A stretch of 64,000 nt of DNA from Pseudomonas sp. TH31 (GCF_016650815.1 NZ_JAEKEZ010000029.1:62001-126000), one strand, 5' to 3'; positions 36,078 to 45,661 are shown, numbered from the stretch's first letter. A program made the numbers and translations. The notes: a model not told the origin generated them from the sequence alone.

Positions 36078-39000
36078 ATGTCGCTGTCCAGCGGGCTGAT
36101 CGCCGCCGTTGCCCTGGCCTATATGGCCATCATGTTCGCCATCGCCTTCTACGGTGACCGTCGCAGCGCGCCGTTGCCGCCGCGTGTGCGTGCCTGGGTC
36201 TACAGCCTGTCGCTGGCCGTGTATTGCACCAGCTGGACGTTCTTTGGCGCCGTGGGCCAGGCCGCCGAACAGCTCTGGTCATTCCTGCCGATCTACCTCG
36301 GGCCGATCCTGCTGCTGGTGTGCGCGCCGTGGGTCCTGCAAAAAATGGTGATGATCAGCAAGCAGGAGAACATCACCTCCATCGCCGACTTTATCGCCGC
36401 GCGCTATGGCAAGTCGCAGTCATTGGCGGTGGTGGTGGCGCTGATCTGCCTGGTCGGCGTGCTGCCCTACATCGCCTTGCAGCTCAAGGGCATCGTGCTC
36501 GGGGTGAACCTGCTGATCGGAGCCGGCGCTGACGCCATGGGCACCCGCGCCCAGGACACGGCACTGATCGTCTCGCTGGTGTTGGCACTGTTCACCATCG
36601 TATTTGGTACGCGCAACCTCGACGCCACCGAACACCACCGCGGCATGGTGCTGGCGATTGCGTTTGAATCGCTGGTCAAGCTGTTCGCTTTTCTGGCGGT
36701 CGGCGCGTTCGTGACCTACGGCCTGTACGACGGTTTCGACGACCTGTTCGACCAAGCCATGCTCGCCCCGCGCCTGGAAGAGTATTGGAAGGAAACCATC
36801 AACTGGCCGTCGATGGTGGTGCAAACCGGCGTCGCCATGATGGCGATTATCTGCCTGCCACGGCAGTTCCACGTCACGGTGGTGGAGAACATCGAACCTC
36901 AGGATTTGCGCCTGGCCAAGTGGGTGTTTCCGGCTTACCTGGCATTGGCGGCGTTGTTTGTAGTCCCGATCGCGCTGGCCGGTCAGATGTTGCTTCCGAG
37001 TTCTGTGCTACCGGACTCTTTCGTCATCAGCCTGCCCCTCGCCCAGGCCCACCCGGCACTCGCATTGCTGGCGTTTATCGGCGGTGCCTCCGCGGCCACC
37101 GGCATGGTGATCGTGGCCAGCGTGGCGCTGTCGACCATGGTCTCCAACGACATGCTGCTGCCGTGGTTGCTGCGCCGCAACAACGCCGAGCGACCGTTCG
37201 AAGTGTTCCGCCAGTGGATGCTCTCGGTGCGCCGGGTCAGCATCGTGGTGATTTTGCTGCTGGCCTACGTCAGCTATCGCCTGCTCGGCTCTACTGCCAG
37301 CCTGGCGACCATCGGCCAGATCGCCTTCGCCGCCGTGACTCAATTGGCCCCGGCCATGCTCGGCGCGCTGTACTGGAAACAGGCCAATCGTCGCGGGGTA
37401 TTTGCCGGCCTCGCCGCCGGGACGTTCCTCTGGTTCTACACGTTGATTGTGCCAATTACCGCCCTCAGCCTGGGTTGGTCGCTAAGCAGTTTCCCCGGAC
37501 TGGCCTGGCTGCACAGCAACCCACTGCACTTGCCTATCACCCCACTGACCCAAGGCGTGGTGCTGTCGCTGGCGGGCAACTTCACGCTGTTCGCCTGGGT
37601 CTCGGTGCTGTCACGCACACGCGTTTCCGAGCACTGGCAGGCCGGCCGGTTCATTGGTCAGGAAATCAGCGCCCGGCCCAGCGCTCGCTCGATGCTTTCG
37701 GTGCAAATCGACGATCTGCTGCAACTGGCCGCACGTTTTGTCGGTGAAGAACGCGCCCGCCAAAGCTTTATCCGCTTCGCCTACCGCCAGGGCAAAGGCT
37801 TCAACCCGAACCAGAACGCCGACGGCGAATGGATCGCCCATACCGAACGCTTGCTGGCCGGTGTCCTCGGCGCTTCTTCGACGCGAGCTGTAGTAAAAGC
37901 CGCCATCGAAGGTCGGGAAATGCAGCTTGAGGACGTTGTCCGTATCGCCGACGAAGCGTCGGAAGTTTTGCAATTCAACCGAGCCCTGTTGCAAGGGGCG
38001 ATCGAGAACATCACCCAGGGCATCAGCGTGGTCGACCAGTCACTGAAACTGGTGGCCTGGAACCGGCGTTACCTGGAGTTGTTCAACTACCCGGACGGCT
38101 TGATCAGCGTCGGTCGGCCGATTGCCGACATCATTCGCTACAACGCCGAGCGCGGCCTGTGTGGCCCCGGCGAAGCGGAAGTCCACGTCGCCCGCCGCCT
38201 GCACTGGATGCGTCAGGGTCGTGCCCACACCTCTGAACGACTGTTCCCCAATGGCCGCGTGATCGAGCTGATCGGCAACCCGATGCCCGGCGGCGGTTTC
38301 GTCATGAGTTTCACCGACATCACCGCGTTCCGCGAGGCCGAGCAGGCGTTGACCGAAGCTAACGAAGGCCTGGAGCAACGGGTGACCGCGCGTACCCACG
38401 AGCTCTCGCAACTCAACGTCGCCCTGACCGAAGCCAAAGGCACCGCCGAGTCGGCCAACCAGTCGAAAACCCGTTTTCTGGCGGCGGTCAGCCATGACTT
38501 GATGCAGCCGCTGAATGCCGCACGGTTGTTCTCTGCCGCACTGACCCATCAGGACGACGGCCTATCCAGTGAGGCGCAGAAACTGATCCAGCATCTGGAT
38601 ACTTCACTGCGTTCCGCCGAGGACTTGATCAGCGACTTGCTAGACATTTCCCGCCTGGAAAACGGCAAGATCAACCCGGATCCCAAGCCGTTCGTGCTCA
38701 ATGAACTGTTCGACATCCTCGGCGCCGAGTTCAAGGCACTGGCGCAGGAACAAGGCCTGAAATTCCGCCTGCGCGGCAGCACGTTGCGGGTCGACAGCGA
38801 CATCAAGTTGCTGCGACGGATCCTGCAGAACTTCCTGACCAACGCGTTCCGTTATGCCAAAGGCCCGGTGCTGCTGGGGGTTCGGCGGCGAAACGGCGAA
38901 CTGTGCCTGGAAGTCTGGGACCGTGGCCCGGGAATTCCGGAAGATAAACAGAAAGTGATTTTCGAAGAGTTCAAACGCCTCGACAGTCACCAGACCCGCG

Positions 39001-39551
39001 CCGAGAAAGGCCTGGGGCTGGGCTTGGCGATTGCCGATGGGTTGTGTCGGGTGCTGGGCCATACCTTGCGCGTGCGCTCCTGGCCGGGGCATGGCAGCGT
39101 GTTCAGCGTCAGCGTGCCGCTGGCTCGGGCGCAGACTGTAGCGGCGCCGCATAACGTCACCGTACTGAACGGTAAATTGCCGACGGGCGCGCAGGTGCTG
39201 TGCATCGATAACGAGGACAGCATCCTGATTGGCATGAACAGCCTGCTGACACGTTGGGGCTGCCAGGTCTGGACCGCGCGCAACCGTGAAGAGTGTGCCG
39301 CATTGCTCGGCGATGGTGTACGGCCGCAGTTGGCGCTGGTGGATTATCACCTGGACGACGGTGAAACCGGAACCGAGTTGATGGCGTGGTTGCGCACCCG
39401 TTTAGGCGAACCGGTGCCGGGTGTGGTGATCAGTGCCGATGGGCGCCCCGAGACGGTAGCCCAAGTGCATGCAGCGGGACTGGATTATTTGGCCAAACCG
39501 GTGAAGCCGGCGGCGTTGCGGGCGTTGTTGAATCGGCATTTGCCTTTATAA
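36078..39551 (+). CDS. Hybrid histidine kinase with N-terminal Na+/solute symporter domain
   Basis: 1157 residues from the ATG at 36078 (TCTGGAG upstream). The first about 520 residues form a sodium:solute symporter-like membrane domain. A PAS-like region (ENITQGISVVDQSLKLVAWN), a HisKA domain (AAVSHDLMQPLNAARLFS, His near 806), an HATPase domain (NFLTNAFRY, KGLGLGLAIADGL) and a C-terminal receiver domain (LALVDYHLDD, Asp near 1090) follow. It resembles the CbrA-like SSS-kinases. No response regulator gene lies nearby. Confidence 0.92.
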   Translation: MSLSSGLIAAVALAYMAIMFAIAFYGDRRSAPLPPRVRAWVYSLSLAVYCTSWTFFGAVGQAAEQLWSFLPIYLGPILLLVCAPWVLQKMVMISKQENITSIADFIAARYGKSQSLAVVVALICLVGVLPYIALQLKGIVLGVNLLIGAGADAMGTRAQDTALIVSLVLALFTIVFGTRNLDATEHHRGMVLAIAFESLVKLFAFLAVGAFVTYGLYDGFDDLFDQAMLAPRLEEYWKETINWPSMVVQTGVAMMAIICLPRQFHVTVVENIEPQDLRLAKWVFPAYLALAALFVVPIALAGQMLLPSSVLPDSFVISLPLAQAHPALALLAFIGGASAATGMVIVASVALSTMVSNDMLLPWLLRRNNAERPFEVFRQWMLSVRRVSIVVILLLAYVSYRLLGSTASLATIGQIAFAAVTQLAPAMLGALYWKQANRRGVFAGLAAGTFLWFYTLIVPITALSLGWSLSSFPGLAWLHSNPLHLPITPLTQGVVLSLAGNFTLFAWVSVLSRTRVSEHWQAGRFIGQEISARPSARSMLSVQIDDLLQLAARFVGEERARQSFIRFAYRQGKGFNPNQNADGEWIAHTERLLAGVLGASSTRAVVKAAIEGREMQLEDVVRIADEASEVLQFNRALLQGAIENITQGISVVDQSLKLVAWNRRYLELFNYPDGLISVGRPIADIIRYNAERGLCGPGEAEVHVARRLHWMRQGRAHTSERLFPNGRVIELIGNPMPGGGFVMSFTDITAFREAEQALTEANEGLEQRVTARTHELSQLNVALTEAKGTAESANQSKTRFLAAVSHDLMQPLNAARLFSAALTHQDDGLSSEAQKLIQHLDTSLRSAEDLISDLLDISRLENGKINPDPKPFVLNELFDILGAEFKALAQEQGLKFRLRGSTLRVDSDIKLLRRILQNFLTNAFRYAKGPVLLGVRRRNGELCLEVWDRGPGIPEDKQKVIFEEFKRLDSHQTRAEKGLGLGLAIADGLCRVLGHTLRVRSWPGHGSVFSVSVPLARAQTVAAPHNVTVLNGKLPTGAQVLCIDNEDSILIGMNSLLTRWGCQVWTARNREECAALLGDGVRPQLALVDYHLDDGETGTELMAWLRTRLGEPVPGVVISADGRPETVAQVHAAGLDYLAKPVKPAALRALLNRHLPL

Positions 39552-39556
39552 AGTCA

Positions 39557-39625
39557 AAATCAAAAGATCGCAGCCTTCGGCAGCTCCTACAGGTGTACAC
39601 AAAACCTTGTAGGAGCTTTGATCTT
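39557..39625. repeat. Class A repeat, outward form, right arm degenerate
   Basis: Left half AAAAGATCGCAGCCTTCGGC, core AGGTGTACAC, then CTTGTAGGAGCTTTGATC where the middle of the right arm is missing. A partly deleted version of the elements at 12552 and 59051. Confidence 0.75.
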
Positions 39626-39633
39626 TGTAACCG

Positions 39634-41112
39634 CTACTCCGGCAACTCAGCCAAGCCATCCACATCAGTCATCGCCCGCTCCAGCAAATCCGCGGGCAAG
39701 CTCTTGCTCGCCCGTGCGCCGAGCAACTTCAACTGCTCGCTGCGACTGACCAGATTACCGCGCCCTTCTGTCAGCTTGTTGCGCGCTGAACTGTAGGCTT
39801 TATCCAACTGTTGCAAGCGATTGCCCACCTCGTCCAGATCCTGGATGAACAGCACAAACTTGTCGTACAACCATCCGGCCCGTTCGGCGATTTCCCGGGC
39901 GTTCTGGGTCTGGCGTTCTTGCTTCCACAAGCTGTCGATGACCCGCAACGTGGCGAGCAACGTCGTCGGGCTGACGATCACGATGTTGCGGTCGAAGGCC
40001 TCCTGAAACAGCGTCGGCTCGGCTTGCAATGCCGCTGAAAATGCGGCTTCGATAGGCACGAAAAGCAGAACGAAATCCAGGCTATGCAAGCCATCCAGTC
40101 GCTTGTAGTCCTTGCCGGACAGCCCTTTGACATGATTACGCAGCGACAGCACGTGCTGCTTGATGGCGACCTGGCCGATGGCATCGTCTTCGGCCGCCAC
40201 GTATTGCTGATAAGCCGTGAGACTGACCTTGGAGTCGACCACCACCTGCTTGTCGCCGGGCAAATAAATGATGACGTCCGGCTGGAAACGCTCGCCGTCC
40301 GGGCCTTTGAGGGTGACCTGAGTCTGGTACTCACGGCCTTTCTCCAGGCCTGCGTGCTCAAGCACTCGCTCAAGAATCAGCTCACCCCAGTTGCCTTGGG
40401 TTTTCTGGCCTTTCAAGGCCCGGGTCAGGTTGGTGGCTTCGTCGCTCAGGCGCAGGTTCAACTGTTGCAGGCGCTCCAGCTCCTTGGCCAGGGAAAAGCG
40501 CTCCCGCGCCTCGGCCTGGTAACTTTCTTCGACACGTTTTTCGAAGGACTGGATGCGTTCCTTCAACGGATCGAGCAACTGCCCCAAGCGCTGCTGACTG
40601 GTTTCAGCGAAACGCTGCTCGCGCTCGTCGAAGATTTTCCCCGCCAGCTCGGCGAACTGCGCCCGCAGCTCGTCGCGCGAACCCTGGAGGTCGTTGAGAC
40701 GCTGCTGATGGCTTTCCTGTTGCTCACGCAACTCGGCATTGAGGGAGGCGGCCTGCGCGTCAAGGCGACGCAGCTCAGTCTCTTTGCCGGCGCGCTCGAT
40801 ATTCCAGGCGTGGGACGCGTCGCGGGCATCGTCACGTTCGATTTGCAGCAGCTCGACTTCACGACGGACAGCCGCCAAGTCGGCTTGCTTGGCGGAATTG
40901 GCCTGACTCAGGTCACCGATCTCGTCGCGACAGGCATCGAGCTGGGCATTCAAACCGTCCTGGGCCAATTGGGCCATGGCCAGCCGTTCTTCCAGCAACG
41001 CCACGTCGGCCTGCCCGGCACTCACCCGGCGCTGGATTTGCCAGGCCAGTGCCAACAATGGCAGTGCAGCGCCCGCCAGACCAAGCAATATGCTGGTCAA
41101 GTCCATAGCCAT
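39634..41112 (-). CDS. rmuC: DNA recombination protein RmuC
   Basis: A membrane-anchored coiled-coil protein: one N-terminal hydrophobic helix (ILLGLAGAALPLLALAWQI), a long coiled coil to about residue 190, then the conserved RmuC nuclease-like core (TQGNWGELILERVLEHAGL, FQPDVIIYLPGDKQVVVDSKV, FVPIEAAFSAAL). RmuC limits inversions at short repeats. The ATG at 41112 has AGGAG five bases upstream; other in-frame starts two codons either way are possible. Total 492 residues. Confidence 0.93.
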   Translation of the reverse strand: MAMDLTSILLGLAGAALPLLALAWQIQRRVSAGQADVALLEERLAMAQLAQDGLNAQLDACRDEIGDLSQANSAKQADLAAVRREVELLQIERDDARDASHAWNIERAGKETELRRLDAQAASLNAELREQQESHQQRLNDLQGSRDELRAQFAELAGKIFDEREQRFAETSQQRLGQLLDPLKERIQSFEKRVEESYQAEARERFSLAKELERLQQLNLRLSDEATNLTRALKGQKTQGNWGELILERVLEHAGLEKGREYQTQVTLKGPDGERFQPDVIIYLPGDKQVVVDSKVSLTAYQQYVAAEDDAIGQVAIKQHVLSLRNHVKGLSGKDYKRLDGLHSLDFVLLFVPIEAAFSAALQAEPTLFQEAFDRNIVIVSPTTLLATLRVIDSLWKQERQTQNAREIAERAGWLYDKFVLFIQDLDEVGNRLQQLDKAYSSARNKLTEGRGNLVSRSEQLKLLGARASKSLPADLLERAMTDVDGLAELPE

Positions 41113-41173
41113 AGCCACTCCTGCCGATGAGATAAAGCTTGAAGGTTAACCAAGGCGTCAGGTCTTGGACAGC

Positions 41174-41497
41174 TCAGTCTTCGATCAACCCCAGTTCCTG
41201 CTGAGCGCGCCGGTCACCGGCACGGGCGGCCTGACGCAGCAAGTCGTGACCGATGCGCCGATCCCGTGCGTTGCCGCACTCGCGGCACATCAACTGCCCC
41301 AGACGACTTTGGGCAGCCACCACACCTTCCCGGGCCGGTTGCTTGAGCAAACGTCCGGCAAAGTGTTTGACGTTCGGGTTATCGCCCAGGCGCGGACTGT
41401 CCAGTAGCCACTCGGCCACACGCATGGAAAAGCGCTTGGGTGGGGTAACAGTAGGGGGGATATCGGTAACAGAGGTTGATACTGAGCGAAACTTCAT
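41174..41497 (-). CDS. Small Sel1-like repeat protein
   Basis: 107 residues from the ATG at 41497 (MKFRSVSTSVTDIPPTV), with no strong SD. The body RVAEWLLDSPRLGDNPNVKHFAGRLLKQPAREG is followed by Sel1-type helices (VVAAQSRLGQLMCRECGNARDRRIGHDLLRQAARAGDRRAQQELG). A later ATG (MRVAEWLL) is an alternative start. Function unknown; the repeats suggest protein binding. A repeated element with a DnaA-box-like pair lies about 110 bases upstream. Confidence 0.7.
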   Translation of the reverse strand: MKFRSVSTSVTDIPPTVTPPKRFSMRVAEWLLDSPRLGDNPNVKHFAGRLLKQPAREGVVAAQSRLGQLMCRECGNARDRRIGHDLLRQAARAGDRRAQQELGLIED

Positions 41498-41603
41498 AAA
41501 GCACTGTGGGGCAGATCGGAAGGCGCGCCACTCTACTCTTTTTTTCCTACAGGTAAAGTCGAAAAAAACCCGGCACGCCCGTCCTAGAGCAAGCGCTCGG
41601 GAC

Positions 41604-41734
41604 AATCCACAGAAGCTGTGGATAACTCAGTGGACAACCGCCCTTGAACTCTCGCAAAGCCCTGTGGAATGGGGCTCGCAGTCAAACTGACGATTTTTTC
41701 ACCAGTTAAAAAAAGCGATGTTTTTCATTGACTT
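41604..41734. other. Repeated ~130-bp element with paired DnaA-box-like sequences (copy 2)
   Basis: AATCCACA-GAAGC-TGTGGATAA (about 41604-41625) is followed by GTGGACA, a hairpin AAGCCCTGTGGAATGGGGCT, TTTTTT...TAAAAAAA and TTTTTCATTGACTT ending at 41734. Block order and spacing match the copy at 22672: TGTGGATAA to TTCATTGACTT is 106 bases there and 107 here. Confidence 0.55.
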
Positions 41735-41908
41735 AAATTTTCATTACAGGCACCCACTGCGTTTGAAGCCAAGGTGACAGTGGCGTGACAAGCTGCGCAA
41801 CTAATGTGCACAAGTACCTTTGCGGTGGTTATATCAATGCGCTTTTTCGGCGCGTTTTGCAGACCAGGCCTGGGGATAAGCCTTGGCGACGAAGGCAATG
41901 AGGCCATT

Positions 41909-42051
41909 TGTAGCAGCTGGCGAAGCCTGCGTTCGGCTGCGCAGCAGTCGTAAAACCTGAGCCCGAGGTCTTTCTGAAACACCGCATGCACTGATCTCAC
42001 GACTGCTGCGCAGCCGAACGCAGCCGAACGCAGGCTTCGCCAGCTGCTACA
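41909..42051. repeat. Class D long palindrome
   Basis: Left arm TGTAGCAGCTGGCGAAGCCT, continuing CTGCGCAGCAGTCGT; the right arm is its complement with an extra CAGCCGAACG direct repeat. Related to the element at 26929 but with a different inner segment. Confidence 0.85.
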
Positions 42052-42562
42052 AAATTCGTGTTTCACATTGGGTCGGACAGTCTGCGCTCCAATCTTTTTT
42101 TGCTAACACACTTCCTTTCTAAAATTCAATCAGTTAGTATCCGCAGCGTTAGTACCAAGCTGAAAGTCAATTCTGGTCGAACAAATCCCCACGGTCAGCC
42201 TTCCCTGAGAAGCCTCCACCGACAAAGCGGGATCGGCCACCTCGATGGTTTCCAGGTAAACCTTGCGTCAACACTGCCTTTGAAATGAAAGCAAAGGGTG
42301 TTGCGAAGCTCACTTACTCTGACCGAACCAACCTGCAAATTGATCAGGATCTTCACCCCGGGCCCAGAACCTTTGCCCTTGATGTGCTGCCTGCCCTCCT
42401 AAGTACCTACCTGCCAGCCCAAGCGCGCCAATTATCAGCGCTTCAAACTGGCTGCTTTGTTCCAGTCGGGTTCTTCGTTCGACCAATGGTGGTCGTCGTC
42501 ACTGGAACGTTTTAATTTTGCACGGCTCTTATCCGTGTCGCTTGTAGGAACACCTAATAACT
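42052..42562. other. Unexplained 510-bp gap before a small gene
   Basis: Two weak open frames of 76 codons exist here (42058 and 42285) but neither has a good SD, coding-like composition or any motif I recognise. The stretch is less GC-biased than its neighbours. It could be a long leader of the small gene at 42563, a small RNA locus, or decayed coding sequence. Confidence 0.3.
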
Positions 42563-42787
42563 ATGTCTACTCAAATCCACACTCAGGATGCCATTCGCAC
42601 CCTAACTAACGCTTTTGCACCAATGAACTGCCTGATCATGGCCGCTCGCAAAGGCTGCTTCAGTTTCACTCTGGTCAACGAACACGGCATCGCCCGTCAC
42701 AGCGAACGCCTGTACCCCGATCAATACTCCAGCGCTGAACCGCTGCAGGCCGTGATCGATCGTACTCGCCAGGCACTGGTTGCCTGA
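42563..42787 (+). CDS. Small conserved-looking protein, 74 residues
   Basis: The 74-residue soluble protein starts MSTQIHTQDAIRTLTNAF and ends DRTRQALVA. It is probably alpha/beta, with a central CLIMAARKGCFSFTLVNEHGIARHS segment. TAGGAACACC upstream could serve as a distant SD. It is followed after 24 bases by a clear intrinsic terminator, which supports it as a real single-gene unit. I do not recognise the family, though its style is like small Pseudomonas-restricted DUF proteins. Confidence 0.7.
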   Translation: MSTQIHTQDAIRTLTNAFAPMNCLIMAARKGCFSFTLVNEHGIARHSERLYPDQYSSAEPLQAVIDRTRQALVA

Positions 42788-42811
42788 GACGCCAGAAAGA
42801 CTGAAAACCTC

Positions 42812-42842
42812 AAAAGCCCTGCTCAAAAAGCAGGGCTTTTTA
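42812..42842 (+). terminator. Terminator of the 74-residue gene
   Basis: AAAAGCCCTGCT-CAAAA-AGCAGGGCTTTTT: strong stem with a T run. Confidence 0.93.
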
Positions 42843-43064
42843 TTGCCTGATATTTCTCTTTTTATTTTCAAGGCTTAAGAACTAACCGATATAACGGTTA
42901 TAACTGCCTGCCGGAAATATTTTAAAAACAGTCCTTTACAGCGCTAATATGACACTACACTTCAACTCAAGCGGCTTGATCCGCTTCCGGCGAGCCTGAG
43001 TCGATTCATTGCTGCCAAACCCCCTCTTCAGGTGTCGCCGCCCATTTCATGTTTCGAGGGCTTT

Positions 43065-43546
43065 ATGGGTATCGCTGCCAGCGAACTGTGCCGTTATGTG
43101 ATCCGCCCGACATTGATTTATCTCGGGCGCCATAGCGCAACTGCCGAATCCCTGCTGCTGGGCATTGCCGCCAGCCAGTCAGCCCTTGGCTCCGCCCTGC
43201 ATGACCGCCGTGGACACGGCCTGTACCGAATCGCCGAGCCCCGTCACCGGGCACTCTGGGATGACTACCTGGCACTGGACCCGGAGCGGGCAAGCCTGGT
43301 TCGTGGCCTGGCCAGCCAACACGCCTTTTAAGCAGTCCACACCTGGAATTAACCGTCAACCTGCGTTACGCCACAGCCATCGCCTGGCTGTTGGTAGAAG
43401 AACAAAACACTCCCCTCCCCGACCCCGATGATGTGCTGGGAATGGCCCGGATATGGCGCCAGACCTTTCAGCCGCAAGGACGCCTTCGCGACTTTACCTG
43501 CGCCTGGCAAACCTGTGTTTCACCACTGAATCAAGTCGCTTGCTGA
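43065..43546 (+). pseudogene. Conserved hypothetical protein upstream of fadL, frameshifted
   Basis: From the ATG at 43065 (MGIAASELCRYVIRPTLIYL; GAGGG upstream) the frame stops at QHAF after 88 codons. In the next frame LSSPHLELTVNLRYATAIAWLLVEE continues to VACW-free end CVSPLNQVAC and a TGA at 43544-43546. The TTTT run at 43326-43329 needs one more T, giving a 160-residue protein. It looks like a phage-structural-protein-like or P5-like hypothetical of unknown role, placed just before fadL. Confidence 0.7.
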
Positions 43547-43692
43547 GCGGCGCGTTTCACAAGATCTTGCAACAGGTCGCGAATCTGGTCTGATTGTCCT
43601 ACAAAAGCGCTCTAACTCAACCCATACAGGCTATAGCGCTGGGACGAAAATGTTGGTAATTTTCGCCCCGGTGATCATCAGGAGTTCTAATA

Positions 43693-44964
43693 ATGAAAAA
43701 AGTAATGCTCAAAACCACCCTTAGCCTCGCCGTGACCTTGGCATCCACCCAGCTCTTCGCAAGTGGCTTTGCCATCAACGAACAAAGTATCAGCGGGATG
43801 GGTACAGGTTTTGCCGGGCGATCTTCCTCTGCCGATGACGCAAGCACAATTTATGGCAACCCTGCCGGCATGTCCCGCATCAAGCGTGAACAAGTTACCG
43901 GCGGCGCGGCAATGCTCGATGCACACACCGATATCAGCAAAGCCAACTCCAGCCCTAACGGCGGCAGCAACAACGGCGACATGGTGCCGTTCATTGCTGT
44001 TCCGATGGCCTATTACGTCAAGCCAATCGACGATCATTGGGCATTCGGTATCGGCATGTATGCCCCGTTCGGTCTGGTAACCGACTACGAAAGCGGCTTT
44101 GCCGGTCGCTACTTCGGCAGCAAGAGCGACGTTAAAGTCGTGACCCTGCAACCGACAGTCAGCTACGCCTTCAACGACAAGGTGTCCATCGGTTTCGGCC
44201 CGACCATCAACCGCATCGACGGCACCCTGGAATCGAACCTGTCGATTACCCAGGCCGCGCCCGATGGCAAGGTCAAGATCAAGGGTGATGACACCGCACT
44301 GGGCTATAACGTTGGTATCCTGGTCCAGGCCACCGACAGCACCCGCGTCGGCCTGACGTATCACTCGAAAGTGAAGTACAAGCTCGAAGGCAGCACCAAG
44401 GTCGACTACAGCGTCCTGGCGGCCGTGGGCCAGAACCCAAGCCAGAAGTACGACGCCTCGCTGAACCTGACCACCCCTGAATCGGTGGACTTCTCGGTCA
44501 CTCACCAGATCGACGACAAGTGGACCGTTTACGCGGGCAGCACCTGGACTCGCTGGAGCCAACTGAAGAACATCACCGTCGAAAACAGCGGTGTGCCAAC
44601 CATCCTGAACGGTCAGTTCAGTACCATCACCGAAGAGCAGAACTGGCACGACACCTGGGCTCACGCCATCGGTGCTTCGTACCAGTTGAACAAGGAATGG
44701 GTACTGCGTACCGGTCTGTCCGTCGACCAAGCGCCGACCAACAATGTCGACCGCTCCCCACGCATTCCGACTGGCGATCGCAAGATCTTCAGCCTGGGCG
44801 CAGGCTGGAGCCCGACCGACGACCTGACCATCGACGTGGCGTACTCGTACCTGCGTGAAGAGTCGGTCAAGGTCAACAACAGCAACGACCGCGGCCAGAC
44901 CTACGACGCCAAGTATCAAAACTGGGCGAACGGTTTCGGTGTTGGCGCAACCTACCGCTTCTGA
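43693..44964 (+). CDS. fadL: FadL/OmpP1-family outer membrane fatty acid transporter
   Basis: A 423-residue outer membrane barrel with signal peptide (MKKVMLKTTLSLAVTLASTQLFA) followed by SGFAINEQSISGMGTGFAGRSSSADDASTIYGNPAG. That is the N-terminal hatch signature (NPAG) of FadL proteins, which carry long-chain fatty acids and other hydrophobic compounds inward. The C-terminus ends GVGATYRF, the barrel-assembly signal. SD AGGAG at about 43679. A terminator follows. Confidence 0.95.
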   Translation: MKKVMLKTTLSLAVTLASTQLFASGFAINEQSISGMGTGFAGRSSSADDASTIYGNPAGMSRIKREQVTGGAAMLDAHTDISKANSSPNGGSNNGDMVPFIAVPMAYYVKPIDDHWAFGIGMYAPFGLVTDYESGFAGRYFGSKSDVKVVTLQPTVSYAFNDKVSIGFGPTINRIDGTLESNLSITQAAPDGKVKIKGDDTALGYNVGILVQATDSTRVGLTYHSKVKYKLEGSTKVDYSVLAAVGQNPSQKYDASLNLTTPESVDFSVTHQIDDKWTVYAGSTWTRWSQLKNITVENSGVPTILNGQFSTITEEQNWHDTWAHAIGASYQLNKEWVLRTGLSVDQAPTNNVDRSPRIPTGDRKIFSLGAGWSPTDDLTIDVAYSYLREESVKVNNSNDRGQTYDAKYQNWANGFGVGATYRF

Positions 44965-45002
44965 TGATTCACGGAGAACCTGAACAGTTCGCCGCCTGAA
45001 TC

Positions 45003-45042
45003 AAAAAAGCCCCGCTCTCTTGCACAGAGGCGGGGCTTTTTA
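45003..45042. terminator. Terminator between fadL and the glutathione peroxidase gene
   Basis: AAAAAAGCCCCGC-TCTCTTGCACAGAG-GCGGGGCTTTTT; A and T runs on both sides allow use by the two convergent genes. Confidence 0.92.
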
Positions 45043-45053
45043 GTGGCCGTCTA

Positions 45054-45605
45054 TCAGGGCTTCGAGGCGATGGCTTGCTCTACGGTCTCGATGAATTCCG
45101 GGTTGTCAGGCTTGGTCAGGCTGGAGAAATTGGCAATTACTTTGCCTTGGCGATCGATGACGTATTTGTAGAAATTCCACTTCGGTGCACTGCTCTGCTC
45201 GGCGAGAACCTTGAACAGGTGAGTCGCCTCGTCGCCACGGACTTTCTGCGGTTCGGTCATGGTAAAGGTCACGCCATAGTTGACGTAGCACACCTTGGCC
45301 GTCTCAGCGCCGTCCCTGGCCTCTTGTTTGAAGTCATTGGACGGAACGCCGAGCACCTCCAGCCCTTGGTCCTTGTAACGCTGATACAGCGCCTCAAGGC
45401 CTTTGAGCTGCGGGGCGAAGCCGCAGAAGCTGGCGGTATTGACCACCACCAGCGGCTTGCCCGCATAACGCTGGCACAGATCGATCGATTCCTTGGCCCG
45501 CAACTTGGGCAGCGAGCCCTGCAACAGCTCCGGACACCCGGCCGCTTGCGCCAAACCGGTAAATGCCATCAGCAACGCGGGGACTGCGAGCCAGCGCATC
45601 AGCAT
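45054..45605 (-). CDS. Exported glutathione peroxidase-family protein
   Basis: The 183-residue protein has a signal peptide ([21 protein letters not shown]) and the thiol peroxidase core [21 protein letters not shown] with the peroxidatic cysteine C61. [11 protein letters not shown] and [17 protein letters not shown] carry the other conserved residues. It probably reduces peroxides in the periplasm, more likely with thioredoxin-like donors than glutathione. It sits last in a minus-strand group with a MarR regulator, an MFS carrier and a 40-residue peptide. Confidence 0.9.
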   Translation of the reverse strand: MLMRWLAVPALLMAFTGLAQAAGCPELLQGSLPKLRAKESIDLCQRYAGKPLVVVNTASFCGFAPQLKGLEALYQRYKDQGLEVLGVPSNDFKQEARDGAETAKVCYVNYGVTFTMTEPQKVRGDEATHLFKVLAEQSSAPKWNFYKYVIDRQGKVIANFSSLTKPDNPEFIETVEQAIASKP

Positions 45606-45661
45606 GTCGGGTGCATCCTTGAGAAATCGTCAAAAATGAACTTACTCGTCCTCACATCCTG

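Noticed and set aside
42058-42515. Two 76-codon open frames as genes
   Set aside because: No SD, no coding-like third-position bias and no recognisable segments; kept only as an unexplained gap.
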